A program made the translations under genes and the position numbers. A DNA stretch of 11,395 bases. It comes from an uncultured Lachnospiraceae bacterium. Lineage in GTDB: Bacteria > Bacillota > Clostridia > Lachnospirales > Lachnospiraceae. Position 1 is the first letter of the stretch. Every line of letters begins with the position of its first letter. Below are positions 1 through 5,559 of the stretch, piece after piece. The stretch lies in NCBI GenBank assembly GCA_910577165.1, contig CAJTLX010000073.1:1-11395 (forward strand), given 5' to 3'. The notes beneath the pieces are model-generated. The model was not told the origin of the DNA, ran no database searches, and saw only the letters and a program-made list of their open reading frames with translations.

Positions 1-796
1 GCAGGGGCATTCCCTCTTTTTTTAACTCGTAGGCAAGCTCTGTGATCTGCGGCACATCCATACGGTAGGATTTTAATTTCTCCACCTGTGAGAAAATTTC
101 ACGCGGCGTTCCCTGCATTACAATTTTCCCGTCATCCATCACAATCACCTTGTCCGCATGGATAACTTCCTCCATATAGTGTGTGATCAAGAGTACGGTT
201 ACTTTTTCCCTGCGGTTTAACTCGCGCACCGTGCGGATCACTTCTTTTCGCCCGTTTGGGTCAAGCATGGCAGTCGGCTCGTCGAGCACAATGCACTGTG
301 GTTTCATCGCCATAATACCCGCGATTGCCACGCGCTGCTTCTGCCCGCCGGAAAGTTTATTTGGTGAGTGTGTGCGGTACTCGTACATTCCGACTGCCTT
401 TAAGCTCTCCTCCACACGCTTCCAGATCTCCTCCGTCGGCACCCCTAAATTTTCCGGTCCAAATCCCACATCCTCCTCCACAACCGTCGCAATAATCTGG
501 TTGTCCGGGTTCTGGAACACCATGCCCGCTCTCTGGCGAATCTCCCAGAGATGCGCCTCCTCTCTTGTATCCATTCCGTCCACATACAGAGTCCCCTCCG
601 TCGGCAGCAGAATGGCATTGATATGTTTTGCAAGGGTGGATTTACCCGAACCATTATGACCTAAAATTGCAACAAAATCTCCCTTTTTTATTTCCATAGA
701 CACGCCGTCCAGGGCTTTTGTAATGGATTCTACATTGCCTTCCTCATCGCGGCGAATATATTCAAATGTGAGATCGTTCGATTGAATCATGGACAT
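1..796 (-). CDS. ecfA1: Energy-coupling factor (ECF) transporter ATPase EcfA1, partial (3' end outside window)
   Basis: ATP-binding subunit of an ECF vitamin or metal importer; it would pair with a second ATPase and EcfT at the inner face of the membrane. Reading the minus strand from 796 gives 265 uninterrupted codons to the window edge. Visible ABC motifs are Walker A GHNGSGKST (residues 46-54), Q-loop FQNPDNQ (94-100), signature LSGGQKQR (148-155), Walker B CIVLDEP with catalytic E173, D-loop MLD (177-179) and switch H206. FQNPDNQ and the late MDVPQITELA segment are typical of the EcfA/CbiO family. The ATG at 796 is chosen because a purine-rich AAGGAAAGG lies 10 nt upstream; an in-frame ATG two codons later is the alternative. 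A 17-bp-spaced promoter lies just upstream. In Clostridia this gene normally follows rplQ and precedes ecfA2, ecfT and truA; here two acetyltransferase genes intervene. The EcfA1 versus EcfA2 assignment rests on position. Confidence 0.93.
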   Translation of the reverse strand, partial: MSMIQSNDLTFEYIRRDEEGNVESITKALDGVSMEIKKGDFVAILGHNGSGKSTLAKHINAILLPTEGTLYVDGMDTREEAHLWEIRQRAGMVFQNPDNQIIATVVEEDVGFGPENLGVPTEEIWKRVEESLKAVGMYEYRTHSPNKLSGGQKQRVAIAGIMAMKPQCIVLDEPTAMLDPNGRKEVIRTVRELNRREKVTVLLITHYMEEVIHADKVIVMDDGKIVMQGTPREIFSQVEKLKSYRMDVPQITELAYELKKEGMPL

Positions 797-830
797 ATTG
801 CCATTTCCTTTCCTTGTGCTTGTCCGTTAC

Positions 831-859
831 AGTATAACAGATCCCAGAACTTTTTGCAA
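831..859 (-). promoter_or_regulatory. Promoter for ecfA1 (extended -10)
   Basis: On the minus strand the -35 is TTGCAA (854-859) and the -10 is TATACT (831-836), with a spacer of exactly 17 bp. A TGn extension (TGTTATACT) precedes the -10. Transcription would start near 825, about 30 nt before the ecfA1 ATG, leaving room for a short leader with the Shine-Dalgarno sequence. It gives ecfA1 transcription independent of rplQ. Confidence 0.72.
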
Positions 860-914
860 TAATTGGATGATTTTGAATGTGAAAAACAGGATAAAACCTC
901 AGAAATTAAAAAAC

Positions 915-943
915 TTGCAGATTCAGGAATAAACAGGTATAAT
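915..943 (+). promoter_or_regulatory. Candidate upstream promoter facing the acetyltransferase genes
   Basis: TTGCAG (915-920) and a perfect TATAAT (938-943) are separated by 17 bp. A second TATAAT at 948-953 lacks a properly spaced -35. Transcription would start near 950, about 135 nt before the first acetyltransferase start. The rest of this 290-bp intergenic stretch (797-1086) holds the divergent ecfA1 promoter, a second plus-strand promoter and no gene that I can support. Confidence 0.55.
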
Positions 944-1026
944 CAAATATAATAAAGCGTTTTTATCACACACAGCATTATCTTTGGATTTTGGAGTTTC
1001 CATTCACGATCCAGCCAGCGTGGAAT

Positions 1027-1055
1027 TTGGAAAAACTGTTACACTGTGCTATACT
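1027..1055 (+). promoter_or_regulatory. Proximal promoter of the first acetyltransferase gene
   Basis: TTGGAA (1027-1032) and TATACT (1050-1055) have a 17-bp spacer. The predicted start near 1061 leaves a 25-nt leader carrying the GAAGGAG Shine-Dalgarno at 1072-1078. This position supports the start codon at 1087 rather than the longer in-frame reading that begins at a TTG at 991. Confidence 0.55.
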
Positions 1056-1086
1056 TATCTCTAGTAAGCGCGAAGGAGAAAAGAAA

Positions 1087-1536
1087 ATGGTGATTAGGAA
1101 ATATCAGCAAACTGACTGTGAAAAATTGGTCGATTTATTTTACCGCACTGTCCATACAGTCAATGCAAAGGATTACACAAAAGAACAGCTATCTGCGTGG
1201 GCAACGGGCAGCGTGGATTTACAAAAATGGAACAATTCATTTCTGGAACATTACAGTCTGGTTGCAGTCGAGGGCAACACGATAGTAGGATTTGGTGATA
1301 TAGATAAAACGGGCTATCTTGACAGGTTGTACGTTCACAAGGACTATCAAAGAAAAGGTGTAGCGACAGCTATCTGCAATGGATTAGAGCGGGCAGTTCA
1401 AGGAAAAATCACCACTCATGCTTCCATTACGGCAAGACCTTTCTTTGAAAAAAGAAGATATGTCGTTCTCAAAGAACAATGTGTAAAGCGACAGGGAATC
1501 GTCCTCACCAATTATGTTATGGAGAAACACAGATAA
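1087..1536 (+). CDS. GNAT-family N-acetyltransferase, YafP-like
   Basis: Predicted acetyl-CoA-dependent acyltransferase of 149 residues, cytoplasmic, substrate unknown. The fold is visible in order: N-terminal VIRKYQQTD, the VAVEGNTIVGFGDID strand pair (about 60-73), the LDRLYVHKDYQRKGVATAI motif A with pyrophosphate-loop Q88-R-K-G91-V-A93, and the late SITARPFFEK segment (113-122). The last segment and overall length recall E. coli YafP and its relatives. The ATG at 1087 is preferred over in-frame TTG 991 because GAAGGAG lies 8 nt upstream and a promoter lies at 1027-1055. R124 occupies a place where relatives usually have glycine (FFEKxGY). The gene runs against all its neighbours except the second acetyltransferase, and its sequence is more AT-rich than the ribosomal genes, which suggests acquisition. 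Whether it detoxifies a drug or modifies a protein cannot be told. Confidence 0.85.
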   Translation: MVIRKYQQTDCEKLVDLFYRTVHTVNAKDYTKEQLSAWATGSVDLQKWNNSFLEHYSLVAVEGNTIVGFGDIDKTGYLDRLYVHKDYQRKGVATAICNGLERAVQGKITTHASITARPFFEKRRYVVLKEQCVKRQGIVLTNYVMEKHR

Positions 1537-1657
1537 TGATTCCGCAAGCGAGGATTTTACCAAAGTAACAGTGATTTGTGCCCCCCTCCACGAACAACTT
1601 GTGGAATACGAAGCAATACGTTTTGGCGAACTACAACCAAAAATCTTTTTGACCTAA
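1514..1657 (+). other. Unidentified 47-codon reading frame, possible remnant of a lost gene
   Basis: An open frame of 47 codons starts inside the 3' end of the first acetyltransferase gene in another frame and ends at TAA 1655-1657. From about 1547 on, the residue mix looks like a folded protein's tail (for example VICAPLHEQLVEYEAIRFGEL) rather than random translation. I do not recognise the family. No Shine-Dalgarno precedes the ATG at 1514. It may be the C-terminal scrap of a gene mostly deleted when the neighbouring acetyltransferase genes arrived, or a chance open frame. Confidence 0.3.
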
Positions 1658-1698
1658 AGGAAATTGCACTTACAATCTGGATTTTTGAGGGTGAGATA

Positions 1699-2169
1699 AT
1701 GGAAAATATTGAAATTTGTTATAATAAAGTCCAAGAGGCGATCTCTGTAATGAAAGAAGTTGCAGAATGGGGAAGAAACAAGGGCTTTAATATTTGGTTG
1801 GATGAGTGGCTGACCCCCGAAGAATTGATTACAGAAGAGACAAAACCGCAAAATTTTTGTATAGGAAAAATAAATAACAGAACTGTATGTGCGTTTATTC
1901 TTCAAAATAGTGACGTAACCTACTGGGGAAATAGACTATCAAACGAGGCTGTTTACTTACATAAATTATGTGTTAAGCGGGAATTTGCACACCGGGAAAT
2001 CGCAAAATCTATTGTTGAAGCGATAAGAACAGAATGTAGGAATAACGGTGTAAAATATATTCGCTTGGATACTGGACTTGATGAAAAAGTAGTTAGAAAA
2101 ATATATTTAAGGATAGGATTTAAGCTTGGTACAGCGCGAATTTTTTATTTTAGTATAAATATCCTATGA
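1699..2169 (+). CDS. GNAT-family N-acetyltransferase with altered motif A
   Basis: Predicted GNAT acyltransferase of 156 residues; substrate unknown. The second half carries the family pattern: VYLHKLCVKREF (85-96) as the strand before motif A, helix AKSIVEAIRTECRNNG (102-117), YIRLDTG (120-126), then KIYLRIGFK (134-142), the usual late YxxxGF element. In the acetyl-CoA loop the expected Q/R-x-x-G-x-G/A reads A-H-R-E100-I-A, so the central glycine is glutamate (codon GAA, one transition from GGA). This could weaken cofactor binding or mark decay. The ATG at 1699 is chosen because GAGG lies 8 nt upstream; a longer in-frame reading from 1576 lacks family similarity. It lies 162 bp after the first acetyltransferase gene and is probably co-transcribed with it. 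Strikingly AT-rich. It ends just before a bidirectional terminator shared with convergent rplQ. Confidence 0.78.
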   Translation: MENIEICYNKVQEAISVMKEVAEWGRNKGFNIWLDEWLTPEELITEETKPQNFCIGKINNRTVCAFILQNSDVTYWGNRLSNEAVYLHKLCVKREFAHREIAKSIVEAIRTECRNNGVKYIRLDTGLDEKVVRKIYLRIGFKLGTARIFYFSINIL

Positions 2170-2178
2170 AAAAAATAA

Positions 2179-2216
2179 AAAATCCCCCATTCTTTCTTTT
2201 CTGAATAGGGGATTTT
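2179..2216. terminator. Bidirectional intrinsic terminator between rplQ and the second acetyltransferase gene
   Basis: AAAATCCCC (2179-2187) pairs with GGGGATTTT (2208-2216), and ATTC/GAAT extends the stem inward across one mismatch. The loop is about 10 nt. Leaving rplQ on the minus strand the stem is followed by TTTTTTATTTTTTT, a strong U-tract. On the plus strand it is followed by a weaker pyrimidine tail. It lies in the 58-bp gap between two convergent genes. Confidence 0.88.
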
Positions 2217-2227
2217 CCTATTTCTTT

Positions 2228-2764
2228 TTATACCAACTCAATTATCACGGTCATTGCTGCATCGCCTTTGCGCGGTCCAATCTTTACGATTCTGGTATAA
2301 CCACCATTGCGATCCGCATATTTTGGAGCAATCTCATCAAAGAGCTTATCTGCAAGATCAACCTTCTTTGTATTTTTCTTCTTCTTTGCATTCTCTTCCG
2401 GAACCTCAGTAATATCATAGAGATAAGCATACATTTTTCTTCTTGCATGAAGTCTGGACGGCTTATCCTTCTTGATGGTCTTTTCAACGGTATCAAATAC
2501 ATCGCGCTTCTTGCCATCCACTACTTCCTTTACTCTCTTGCCGTCCTGATCTTTACGTGCTACCTTCGCATTTACGGTAACAGTATCAAAATTATCTTTT
2601 TCCTTCACCGCCATTGCGATAAAGCCCTCCGCAATACTGCGGATTTCCTTGGCTTTCGCTTCCGTCGTCACGATCTTGCCGTGATAAAGCAGATTCGTAA
2701 CCTGATTGCGAAGCAAAGCTTTTCTCTGGCTGGAAGTTCTTCCCAGTTTTCTATAGCCCGCCAT
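2228..2764 (-). CDS. rplQ: 50S ribosomal protein L17, with an internal lineage insertion
   Basis: Large-subunit protein that contacts 23S rRNA near the exit-tunnel side. The N-terminal YRKLGRTSSQRKALLRNQ (4-21) and the C-terminal RNGGYTRIVKIGPRKGD (152-168) are the family hallmarks. At 178 residues it is much longer than the roughly 120-127 of Bacillus and E. coli. The extra material lies between about residues 57 and 104, before the conserved LHARR, and is rich in Lys, Asp and Val; a second lysine-rich patch (NAKKKKNTKK) lies at 125-134. The frame is clean and AGGAGG sits 6 nt before the ATG, so this is a real in-frame insertion rather than an error. It is the last gene of the alpha cluster, after rpoA and a repeat-filled gap of 138 bp, and is followed by a strong terminator. 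Confidence 0.97.
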   Translation of the reverse strand: MAGYRKLGRTSSQRKALLRNQVTNLLYHGKIVTTEAKAKEIRSIAEGFIAMAVKEKDNFDTVTVNAKVARKDQDGKRVKEVVDGKKRDVFDTVEKTIKKDKPSRLHARRKMYAYLYDITEVPEENAKKKKNTKKVDLADKLFDEIAPKYADRNGGYTRIVKIGPRKGDAAMTVIIELV

Positions 2765-2778
2765 ATCAATTCCTCCTA

Positions 2779-2899
2779 TTTAAAGTTCCGCATATGACCT
2801 TCCTGTGCCAATGACCTAGAAAGGAATTTCTGTTCGCACAGTTCTCAGAAATTTCTTTCTGGCACTGTCCGGTCATATGCTGTTTAAAGTTCCGCATAT
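2779..2899. repeat. Palindromic intergenic repeat, copy 1 (rpoA/rplQ gap)
   Basis: This copy fills almost the whole gap between the rpoA stop and the rplQ Shine-Dalgarno. GCATATGACC (2790-2799) pairs perfectly with GGTCATATGC (2871-2880), GTGCC (2805-2809) with GGCAC (2861-2865), and a 15-nt inner arm (2818-2832) matches 14 of 15 with 2846-2860. The product is one long interrupted hairpin with a 13-nt loop. A perfect 17-bp direct repeat, TTTAAAGTTCCGCATAT, bounds it (2779-2795 and 2883-2899), giving a period of 104 bp. It is related to the two tandem copies in the rpsM/rpsK gap: 15 of 16 bases match over GTCCGGTCATATGCTG. No reading frame is present. Confidence 0.85.
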
Positions 2900-2902
2900 A
2901 TA

Positions 2903-3865
2903 TTATTCATTATCGCCTAAGTTTAAGGACAACCCAAGCTCTTTTAACTTCGCAAGTACCTCCTCTAAGGACTTCCGACCAAGGTTGCGCACCTTCATCA
3001 TATCCTCCGAGGTACGATTACATAACTCTTCCACTGTGTTGATACCCGCTCTCTTCAAACAGTTGAACGAACGAACCGACAATTCCAGTTCATCGATACT
3101 CATCTCAAGAACCCGCTCCTTGTGATTATCTTCCTTCTGAACCATAACCTCCGCTGTCTTCGCATTCTCGGAGAGATCAATAAAGGAATTTAAATGCTCG
3201 CTCAATACCTTTGCTGCAAGACTGACCGCCTCATCCGGTGCTAAAGTGCCATCCGTCCATACGTCGAGAGTCAATTTGTCAAAATCGGTAATCTGACCGA
3301 CACGAGTATTTTCCACAGTCAGATTTACACGCTTCACAGGGGTAAAAATCGAATCAACCGCAATCGTGCCAATTGGCTGGTCATCGGTCTTATTCTTATC
3401 CGAACTATAATAGCCTCTCCCTTTCTTAATTAACATCTCAATATAAAGTCTGCTGTCTGCACCGCCGTTCATCGTTGCAATCACCGCATCCGGGTTGAGG
3501 ATCTCAACATCTGGAGTTGTCTGGATATCTTTCGCTCTCACAATGCCCTCGCCCTCAAAATCAATGTACGCTTTCTTTGGTTCATCCGTCTCACAGGAAT
3601 TCTTGATTGCAAGGTTTTTGATGTTCATAATGATTTCCGTGACATCTTCCTTCACCCCCGGAATTGGCATAAACTCATGGACAACGCCGTCAATCTTTAC
3701 GTGGCTCACCGCTGCGCCCGGCAGCGAAGAAAGCATAATCCTTCTCAGGGAATTTCCCAAAGTCGTACCGTATCCTCGCTCAAGAGGTTCAACTACAAAC
3801 CGTCCGTATTTCTTATCCTCTGAAATTTCAGCAATCTCAATTCCAGGTTTTTCAAAATCAAACAT
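2903..3865 (-). CDS. rpoA: DNA-directed RNA polymerase subunit alpha
   Basis: Alpha subunit of RNA polymerase: its N-terminal domain dimerises to nucleate beta and beta' assembly, and its C-terminal domain binds UP elements and activators. The 320-residue length is normal. The N-terminal domain is clear from FVVEPLERGYGTTLGNSLRR (about 24-43) and LPGAAVSHVKIDGVVHEF. An acidic, Asn-rich linker near 240 leads to a C-terminal domain with ELSVRSFNCLKRAGI and VRNLGRKSLEEV; R265 in the first motif aligns with the DNA-contacting R265 of E. coli. A strong TAAGGAGGGG lies just upstream of the ATG. The gene follows rpsD by 65 bp, and a palindromic repeat starts 3 bp after its stop codon. Confidence 0.99.
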   Translation of the reverse strand: MFDFEKPGIEIAEISEDKKYGRFVVEPLERGYGTTLGNSLRRIMLSSLPGAAVSHVKIDGVVHEFMPIPGVKEDVTEIIMNIKNLAIKNSCETDEPKKAYIDFEGEGIVRAKDIQTTPDVEILNPDAVIATMNGGADSRLYIEMLIKKGRGYYSSDKNKTDDQPIGTIAVDSIFTPVKRVNLTVENTRVGQITDFDKLTLDVWTDGTLAPDEAVSLAAKVLSEHLNSFIDLSENAKTAEVMVQKEDNHKERVLEMSIDELELSVRSFNCLKRAGINTVEELCNRTSEDMMKVRNLGRKSLEEVLAKLKELGLSLNLGDNE

Positions 3866-3930
3866 CTTGACCCCTCCTTATGGGTTGTTTTGAGGGTATC
3901 CCAAACAGATAGAGCAAAAATACCAGCCTA

Positions 3931-4527
3931 TTATTTGGAGTACAACTCGACGATAAGCACTTCGTTTACAGGAACATCGATCTGCTCTCTGGTCGGAATT
4001 TCCTTTACTGTGCCAGTCATTTTTTCATGGTCAGCCTCAAGCCAAGACGGAACTGTTCTTCCGCCGGTCACCTCAAGGATATCCTTATATCTCTGCATGG
4101 ACTTTACTTTCTCTTTGATCGAGATCACATCGCCCGGCTTTACCTGATAGGATGGAATATTTACGCATTTGCCGTTGACAAGCACATGCTTGTGATCAAT
4201 AATCTGTCTTGCCTCTGTTCTCGTTCGACCATAGCCTAAACGGAACATTACATTGTCAAGACGCAGTTCGAGAAGAATCATCATATTCTCGCCGGTGGTG
4301 CCATATTTTAATTTCTTTGCCTTCTCAAAATTGTTGCGGAATGGTTTTTCTAATACGCCATAGACAAATTTTGCCTTCTGCTTCTCGCGCAGCTGCATAC
4401 CGTACTCGCTCACCTTCTTGCCCGCCCGCGAAAAGGTTCTCTTCGATTTCTTATCAATACCAAGATAACTTGGCTCAAGGCCTAAAGCTCTACATTTCTT
4501 TAATACAGGACCCATATCTCTTGCCAT
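3931..4527 (-). CDS. rpsD: 30S ribosomal protein S4 (zinc-free form)
   Basis: Primary 16S rRNA-binding protein that starts 30S assembly at the five-way junction and shapes the mRNA entry site. It has 198 residues. The S4 RNA-binding domain is visible as LELRLDNVMFRLGYGRTRTEARQIIDHKHVLVNG (about 86-119) and the following PGDVISIKEK. The N-terminus has a single cysteine (C12) instead of the four-Cys zinc cluster of some relatives, so this is the C-minus form. Its place between rpsK and rpoA matches Clostridia and E. coli but not Bacillus subtilis, where rpsD stands alone. S4 is the known autogenous regulator of the alpha operon in E. coli, which is relevant to the long leader before rpsM here. 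The Shine-Dalgarno sequence is TAGGAGG, and the gap after rpsK is only 16 bp. Confidence 0.99.
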   Translation of the reverse strand: MARDMGPVLKKCRALGLEPSYLGIDKKSKRTFSRAGKKVSEYGMQLREKQKAKFVYGVLEKPFRNNFEKAKKLKYGTTGENMMILLELRLDNVMFRLGYGRTRTEARQIIDHKHVLVNGKCVNIPSYQVKPGDVISIKEKVKSMQRYKDILEVTGGRTVPSWLEADHEKMTGTVKEIPTREQIDVPVNEVLIVELYSK

Positions 4528-4543
4528 AGTTTTTTACCTCCTA

Positions 4544-4948
4544 TTAGACTCTTCTACGCTTTGGCGGTCTGCATCCATTGTGAGGAACTGGAGTGACATC
4601 CTTAATGCTGGTCACTTCAATGCCGCATGCCTGGAGTGCGCGGATCGCTGCTTCTCTTCCGGAACCAGGTCCCTTTACCATAACTTCCACGGATTTTAAA
4701 CCGTGCGGCAGGGCTGCCTTAGCGGCTGTTTCCGCTGCCATCTGAGCCGCATATGGAGTGGATTTTCTGGAGCCACGGAAGCCTAAGCCCCCCGCGCTCG
4801 CCCAGGAGAGGGCATTTCCCTCCGAATCGGTAAGAGTAACGATTGTATTATTAAAAGATGACTGAATATGTGCCTGTCCACGATCGACATTCTTTCTGAC
4901 ACGCTTTTTCGCAGTTTTCTTTGCCGCTGCTACTGTCTTCTTAGCCAT
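4544..4948 (-). CDS. rpsK: 30S ribosomal protein S11
   Basis: Small-subunit platform protein near the mRNA exit channel (E site and Shine-Dalgarno helix), partner of S7 and S18. It has 134 residues. The Lys-rich start (AKKTVAAAKKTAKKRVRKN) is followed by the conserved GQAHIQSSFNNTIVTLTD, and the C-terminal VKGPGSGREAAIRAL and VTPVPHNGCRPPKRRRV are the family signature. AGGAGG lies 8 nt before the ATG. The gene starts right after a tandem pair of palindromic repeats, which separate it from rpsM by 242 bp, an unusually long spacer in a ribosomal operon. rpsD follows 16 bp downstream. Confidence 0.99.
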   Translation of the reverse strand: MAKKTVAAAKKTAKKRVRKNVDRGQAHIQSSFNNTIVTLTDSEGNALSWASAGGLGFRGSRKSTPYAAQMAAETAAKAALPHGLKSVEVMVKGPGSGREAAIRALQACGIEVTSIKDVTPVPHNGCRPPKRRRV

Positions 4949-4964
4949 GTTTCAAACCTCCTAT

Positions 4965-5063
4965 TTTTAGTTCCGCATCTGCCCTACCAGTCCCAATAAC
5001 CCAGGAAAAAATTTTCATTCGTTCCTCATAAAAATTTTTCCGGCACTGTCCGGGCATATGCTG
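4965..5063. repeat. Palindromic intergenic repeat, copy 2 (tandem pair, rpsK side)
   Basis: Unit of 99 bp. Its first 47 bases (4965-5011) are identical to the first 47 of the next copy (5064-5110). On the minus strand GCATATGCCC pairs with GGGCAGATGC (9 of 10), and the A/T-rich inner arms around GGAAAAATTTTT and AAATTTTTTCC also pair, leaving a short loop. The rpsK Shine-Dalgarno TAGGAGG abuts it directly, as at rplQ with copy 1. No reading frame is present. Confidence 0.83.
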
Positions 5064-5166
5064 TTTTAGTTCCGCATCTGCCCTACCAGTCCCAATAACC
5101 CAGGAAAAAAATTTATATTCACACAGTTCACAGAAATTTCTTCCAGTGCCGTCCGGGCATACGCTG
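5064..5166. repeat. Palindromic intergenic repeat, copy 3 (tandem pair, rpsM side)
   Basis: Unit of 103 bp arranged head-to-tail with copy 2. The right half diverges from copy 2 (GTCCGGGCATACGCTG against GTCCGGGCATATGCTG) and instead shares CAGAAATTTCTT and the CACAGTTC loop with copy 1, so it looks like a bridge between the other two. A decayed partial unit (5167-5182, AGTTTTGCATAT) follows and stops about 8 bp short of the rpsM stop codon. Confidence 0.82.
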
Positions 5167-5190
5167 TTTTAGTTTTGCATATCGGATTTA

Positions 5191-5559
5191 TTACTTCTTC
5201 TTATTTGCTACGGTACGCTTTGGTCCCTTTCTGGTTCTCGCGTTGGTCTTTGTCTTCTGACCGCGAACCGGAAGTCCCTTTCTGTGACGGATTCCCCTGT
5301 AGCATCCGATTTCCTGTAATCTCTTAATATTCATCGCGATCTCACGTCTTAAATCACCCTCAACCATCATCGTCTCATCGATAACATCACGAATTCTTGC
5401 CACTTCGTCATCCGTAAGGTCACGGACACGGGTATCCGGATTTACATTTGCCTTTGCAAGGATACGATTTGAGCTTACTCTGCCAATGCCGTATACATAA
5501 GTAAGTCCGATCTCCACACGCTTCTCTCTCGGTAAATCTACACCACTAATACGAGCCAT
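5191..5559 (-). CDS. rpsM: 30S ribosomal protein S13
   Basis: Small-subunit head protein that contacts the P-site tRNA and forms intersubunit bridges with L5. It has 122 residues, the usual length. The conserved start ARISGVDLPREKRVEIGLTYVYGIG, the central helix-two-turn-helix region, and the basic tail GIRHRKGLPVRGQKTKTNARTRKGPKRT (about 88-115) identify it. GGAGGTG sits 8 nt before the ATG. It is the first gene of the alpha-type cluster rpsM-rpsK-rpsD-rpoA-rplQ and is preceded by a 406-bp non-coding stretch with strong secondary structure and a promoter candidate, which suggests transcription or translation control separate from infA and rpmJ. Confidence 0.99.
   Translation of the reverse strand: MARISGVDLPREKRVEIGLTYVYGIGRVSSNRILAKANVNPDTRVRDLTDDEVARIRDVIDETMMVEGDLRREIAMNIKRLQEIGCYRGIRHRKGLPVRGQKTKTNARTRKGPKRTVANKKK

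Noticed and set aside
183..659. Plus-strand open frame of 158 codons opposite ecfA1
   Set aside because: The opposite strand carries all ABC ATPase motifs in one clean frame; this is its shadow.
991..1086. N-terminal extension of the first acetyltransferase from a TTG
   Set aside because: No Shine-Dalgarno, unlike the family, and it would overlie the proximal promoter.
1654..1905. Minus-strand open frame of 83 codons over the second acetyltransferase
   Set aside because: The GNAT pattern is on the plus strand; the reverse reading has no recognisable domain and no Shine-Dalgarno.
2228..2764. Frameshift or fusion in rplQ because of its length
   Set aside because: Both conserved ends are in one frame with no stop, so an in-frame insertion explains the length.
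4949..5190. CRISPR array suggested by two tandem repeats
   Set aside because: The units are about 100 bp with no spacers between short identical repeats and no cas genes; they are tandem palindromic units.
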